The notes under the pieces are model-generated. The model made no database searches. It saw only the letters and a list, made by a program, of their open reading frames with translations, and was not told the origin of the DNA. Shown here piece after piece: positions 60,401 through 64,000 of a stretch of 64,000 nucleotides of DNA. The stretch's first letter is position 1; every line of letters begins with the position of its first letter. The stretch spans positions 72,869,721-72,933,720 of the forward strand of contig JAPXFY010000021.1 of assembly GCA_030674185.1 (NCBI GenBank), given 5' to 3'. Made by a program: the position numbers and the translations under genes. This DNA is from Monoplex corrugatus (taxonomy: Eukaryota > Mollusca > Gastropoda > Littorinimorpha > Ranellidae).

Positions 60401-63400
60401 AGATGGACCACTAAGGTGACATGACCACAGTGACTAGAGCTGTAAGATGGACCACTAAGGTGACATGACCACATGACTAGAGCTGTAAGATGGACCACTA
60501 AGGTGACATGACCACAATGACTAGAGCTGTAAGATGGACCACTAAGGTGACATGACCACAGTGACAAGCTGTAAGATGGACCACTAGGTGACATGACCAC
60601 ATGACTAGAGCTTAAGAGACCATAAGGTGACATGACCCAATGACTAAGCTGAAATGGACCACTAAGGTGACATGACACAATGACTAGAGCTGTAAGATGG
60701 ACACTAAGGTGACATGACCACAGTGACCAAGCTTAAGATGACCACTAAGGTGACATGACACAGTGACCAAGCTGTAAGATGGACCACTAAGGTGACATGA
60801 CCCATGACCAGAGCTGTAAGATGGACACTAAGGTGACAGACACAATGACCAAGCTGTAAATGACCACTAGTGACATGACCACAGTGACCAGAGCTGTAAG
60901 ATGACCACTAAGGTGACATGACCACAATGACTAGAGCTTAAGATGGACCACTCAGTGACATGACCACAATGACTAAGCTGTAAGATGGACACTAAGGTGA
61001 CATGACCACAGTGACCAGAGCTGTAAGATGACCACTAAGGTGATATGACCAAGTGACCAGAGCGTAAGATGGACCACTAAGGTGACATGACCACAATGAC
61101 CAAGCTTAGAGGACCACTAAGTGACATACCACATTGACTAGAGCTGTAAGATGGACCACTAAGTGACATGACCACAAACCAGAGCTGAAGATGGACACTA
61201 AGGTGACATACCACAGTGACTAAGCTGTAATATGACACTAAGTGACATACCACAATGACCAGAGCTGTAAGATGGACCACTAAGCTGACATGACCACAAT
61301 GACCAGAGCTGTAAGATGGACCACTAAGTGACATGACCACAGTGACTAAGCTGTAAGATGGACCACTAAGGTGACATGACCACAATGACTAGAGCTGTAA
61401 GATGGACCACTAAGCTGACATGACCACAGTGACCAGAGCTGTAAGATGGACCACTAAGCTGACATACCACAATGACTAGAGCTGTAAGATGGACACTAAG
61501 CTGACATGACCACAATGACTAGAGCTGTAAGATGGACCACTAAGGTGACATGACCACAGTGACTAAGCTGTAAGATGGACCACTAAGGTGACATGACCAC
61601 AATGACTAGAGCTGTAAGATGGACCACTAAGCTGACATGACCACAGTGACCACAGCTGAAGATGGACCACTAAGCTGACATGACCACAATGACCAAGCTG
61701 TAAGATGGACCACTAAGCTGACATGACCACAATGACTAGAGCTGTAAGATGGACCACTAAGTGACATCCACAATGACCAGAGCTGTAAGATGGACCACTA
61801 AGCTGACATGACCACAATGACTAGAGCTGTAAGATGGACCACTAAGCTGACATGACCACAATGACTAAGCTGTAGATGGACCATAAGCTGACATGACCAC
61901 AGTGACTAGAGCGTAAGATGGACAACTAAGCTGACATGACCACAGTGACCAGAGCTGTAAGATGACCACTAAGCTGACATGACCACAATGACCAGCTGTA
62001 AGATGGACCACTAAGCTGACATGACACAATGACTAGAGCTGAAGATGGACCACTAAGCTGACATGACCACAATGACTAAGCTGTAAGATGGACCACTAAG
62101 GTGACATGACCACAGTGACTAGAGCTGTAAGATGGACCACTAAGCTGACATGACCACAATGACTAGAGCTTAAGATGGACCACTAAGGTGACATGACCAC
62201 AATGACTAGAGCTGTAAGATGGACCACTAAGCTGACATGACCACAATGACTAGAGCTGTAAGATGGACCACTAAGCTGACATGACCACAGTGACTAGAGC
62301 TGTAAGATGGACCACTAAGGTGACATGACCAAGTGACTAGAGCTGTAAGATGGACCACTAAGGTGACATGACAATGACCAGAGCTGTAAGATGGACCACT
62401 AAGGTGACATGACCACAGTGACTAGAGCTGTAAGACGGACCACTAAGGTGACATGACCACAATGACCAGAGCTTTAAGATGGACCACTAAGGTGACATGA
62501 CAATGACTAGAGCTGTAAGATGGACCACTAAGCTGACATGACCACAGTGACTAAGCTGTAAGATGGACCACTAAGTGACATGACCACAGTGACTAGAGCT
62601 GTAAGATGGACCATTAAGCTGACATGACCACAATGACTAGAGCTGTAAGATGACCACTAAGTGACATGACCACAATGACTAGAGCTGTAAGACGGACCAC
62701 TAAGGTGACATGACAACAGTGACTAGAGCTGTAAGATGGACCACTAAGGTGACATGACCACAGTGACTAGAGCTGTAAGATGGACCACTAAGGTGACATG
62801 ACCACAATGACTAGAGCTGTAAGATGGACCATTAAGCTGACATGACCACAATGACTAGAGCTGTAAGATGGACCATAAGCTGACATGACCACAATGACTA
62901 GAGTTGTAAGATGGACCACTAAGGTGACATGACCACAGTGACCAGAGCTGTAAGATGGACCACTAAGTGACATGACCACAGTGAACAGAGCTGTTAGATG
63001 GACCACTAAGGTGACATGACCACAATGACCAGAGCTGTAAGATGGACCACTAAGGTGACATGTCCACAATGACCAGAGCTGTAAGATGGACCACTAAGGT
63101 GACATGACCACAATGACCAGAGCTGTAAGATGGACCACTAAGGTGACATGACCACGTGACCAGAGCTGTAAGATGGACCACTAAGGTGACATAAGTGACT
63201 AGAGCTGTAAGATTGACCACTAAGGTGACATGACCACAATGACTAGAGCTGTAAGATGGACCACTAAGGTGACATGACCACAGTGACTAGAGCTGTAAGA
63301 TGGACCACTAAGGTGACATGACCACAGTGACCAGAGCTGTAAGATGGACCACTAAGGTGACATGACCACAATGACCAGAGCTGTAAGATGGACCACTAAG

Positions 63401-64000
63401 GTGACATGACCACAATGACTAGAGCTGTAAGATTGACCACTAAGATGACATGACCACAATGACCAGAGCTGTAAGATGGACAACTAAGGTGACATGACCA
63501 CAGTGACTAGTGCTGTAAAGATGGACCACTAAGGTGACATGACCACAATGACCAGAGCTGTAAGATGGACCACTAAGGTGACATGACCACAATGACCAGA
63601 ACTGTAAGATGGACCACTAAGGTGACATGACCACAGTGACTAGAGCTGTAAGGTGGACCACTAAGGTGACATGACCACAGTGACCAGAGCTGTAAGATGG
63701 ACCACTAAGGTGACATGACCACAATGACCAGAGCTGTAAGATGGACCACTAAGCTGACATGACCACAACGACTGGAGATTTAAGATGGACCACTAAGCTG
63801 ACATGACCACAATGACTAGAGCTGTAAGATGGACCACTAAGCTGACATGACCACAATGACTAGAGCTGTAAGATGGACCTCTAAGCTGACATGACCACAG
63901 TGACTAGAGCTATAAGATGGACCACTAAGGTGACATGACCACAGTGACTAGAGCTGTAAGATGGACCACTAAGGTGACATGACAATGACCAGAGCTGTAA
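51455..64000 (+). repeat. 44-bp minisatellite, about 285 copies, continuing past the right edge
   Basis: The unit contains GACTAGAGCTGTAAGATGGA, then CCACTAAGGTGACATGACCA and CAAT. Period 44 measured at 52321-52365. A 32-bp short form (CCACTAAACAATGACTAGAG) occurs at the start and at 53030-53240. Variants include GGTGAC/GCTGAC, CACAATG/CACAGTG and GACTAG/GACCAG. From about 53700 to 57800 units are riddled with one-base deletions; before and after they are regular. Minus-strand frames of up to 248 codons are artefacts. Confidence 0.98.
57900..64000 (+). repeat. Higher-order repetition of about 4.0 kb inside the 44-bp array
   Basis: Rare variants recur in the same order about 4.0 kb apart. ACAACTAAGCTGAC occurs at about 57928 and 61922, GTAAGACGGACC at 58420 and 62430, and CATGACAACA at 58691 and 62709. 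GAGTTGTAAG occurs at 58881 and 62901, GTGAACAGAGCTGTTAG at about 58962 and 62982, and CACAACGACTG at 59734 and 63764. Smaller nested copies exist, for example TTTAAGATGG with CATGACAATG near 60050 and 62475. Confidence 0.85.

Noticed and set aside
53400..63069. Minus-strand frames of up to 248 codons (WSCHLSGPSYSS type)
   Set aside because: Translations of the 44-bp array; frame persistence depends on indels.

Overview
This is eukaryotic, almost certainly animal, nuclear DNA. The evidence is a spliced exon with TTTGCAG acceptor and GT donor, several non-LTR retrotransposon (LINE) remnants, tRNA-derived SINEs, a Tc1/mariner-type DNA transposon remnant, and very many micro- and minisatellites. 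From recollection only, the SINE and LINE sequence styles resemble gastropod molluscs. No prokaryotic gene organisation, rRNA, CRISPR array or functional tRNA was seen. Roughly two thirds of the window is tandem repeat, and nearly every long open reading frame is a by-product of that.

Layout. 1-4772: a LINE copy with an inverted 5' part (minus strand) and a direct 3' part, its 3' end swollen by a 28-bp array. 5.0-12.4 kb: SINE pieces and a 46-bp array (6.0-11.8 kb) flanked by diverged copies of one longer sequence. 12.4-14.1 kb: GT microsatellite, a dispersed repeat and a 29-bp array. 14.4-19.9 kb: a tRNA-SINE whose body holds two blocks of a 34-bp array around a 1.65-kb spacer. 20-24.2 kb: microsatellites, a 52-bp array and a 41-bp T-rich array. 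24.2-30.1 kb: a minus-strand SINE running into a 54-60-bp array. 30.5-38.6 kb: three LINE fragments of different types, a mariner-type internal-deletion element, a 51-bp array, a 43-bp array with inverted units at one end, and CA-rich DNA. 38.8-41.8 kb: a minus-strand LINE carrying a 42-bp array in its coding region and a second LINE inserted in it with a 12-bp target duplication. 43.2-47.5 kb: 33-, 38- and 30-bp arrays and a LINE tail. 47.87-48.09 kb: the only convincing host coding sequence, one exon of an SLC16-type (monocarboxylate transporter-like) gene with a one-base frameshift. 48.4-49.1 kb: a SINE split by a LINE insertion with a 12-bp target duplication. 51.45 kb to the right edge: a 44-bp array of over 12.5 kb with about 4-kb higher-order structure.

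The main biological observation is that at least five of the long arrays can be read as local amplification of a short piece of a transposable element or dispersed repeat, with the rest of the element still recognisable at one or both array ends. I found no new enzymatic or defence system. Several arrays carry dense single-base deletions, which look like uncorrected long-read errors, and the exon frameshift may have the same cause.
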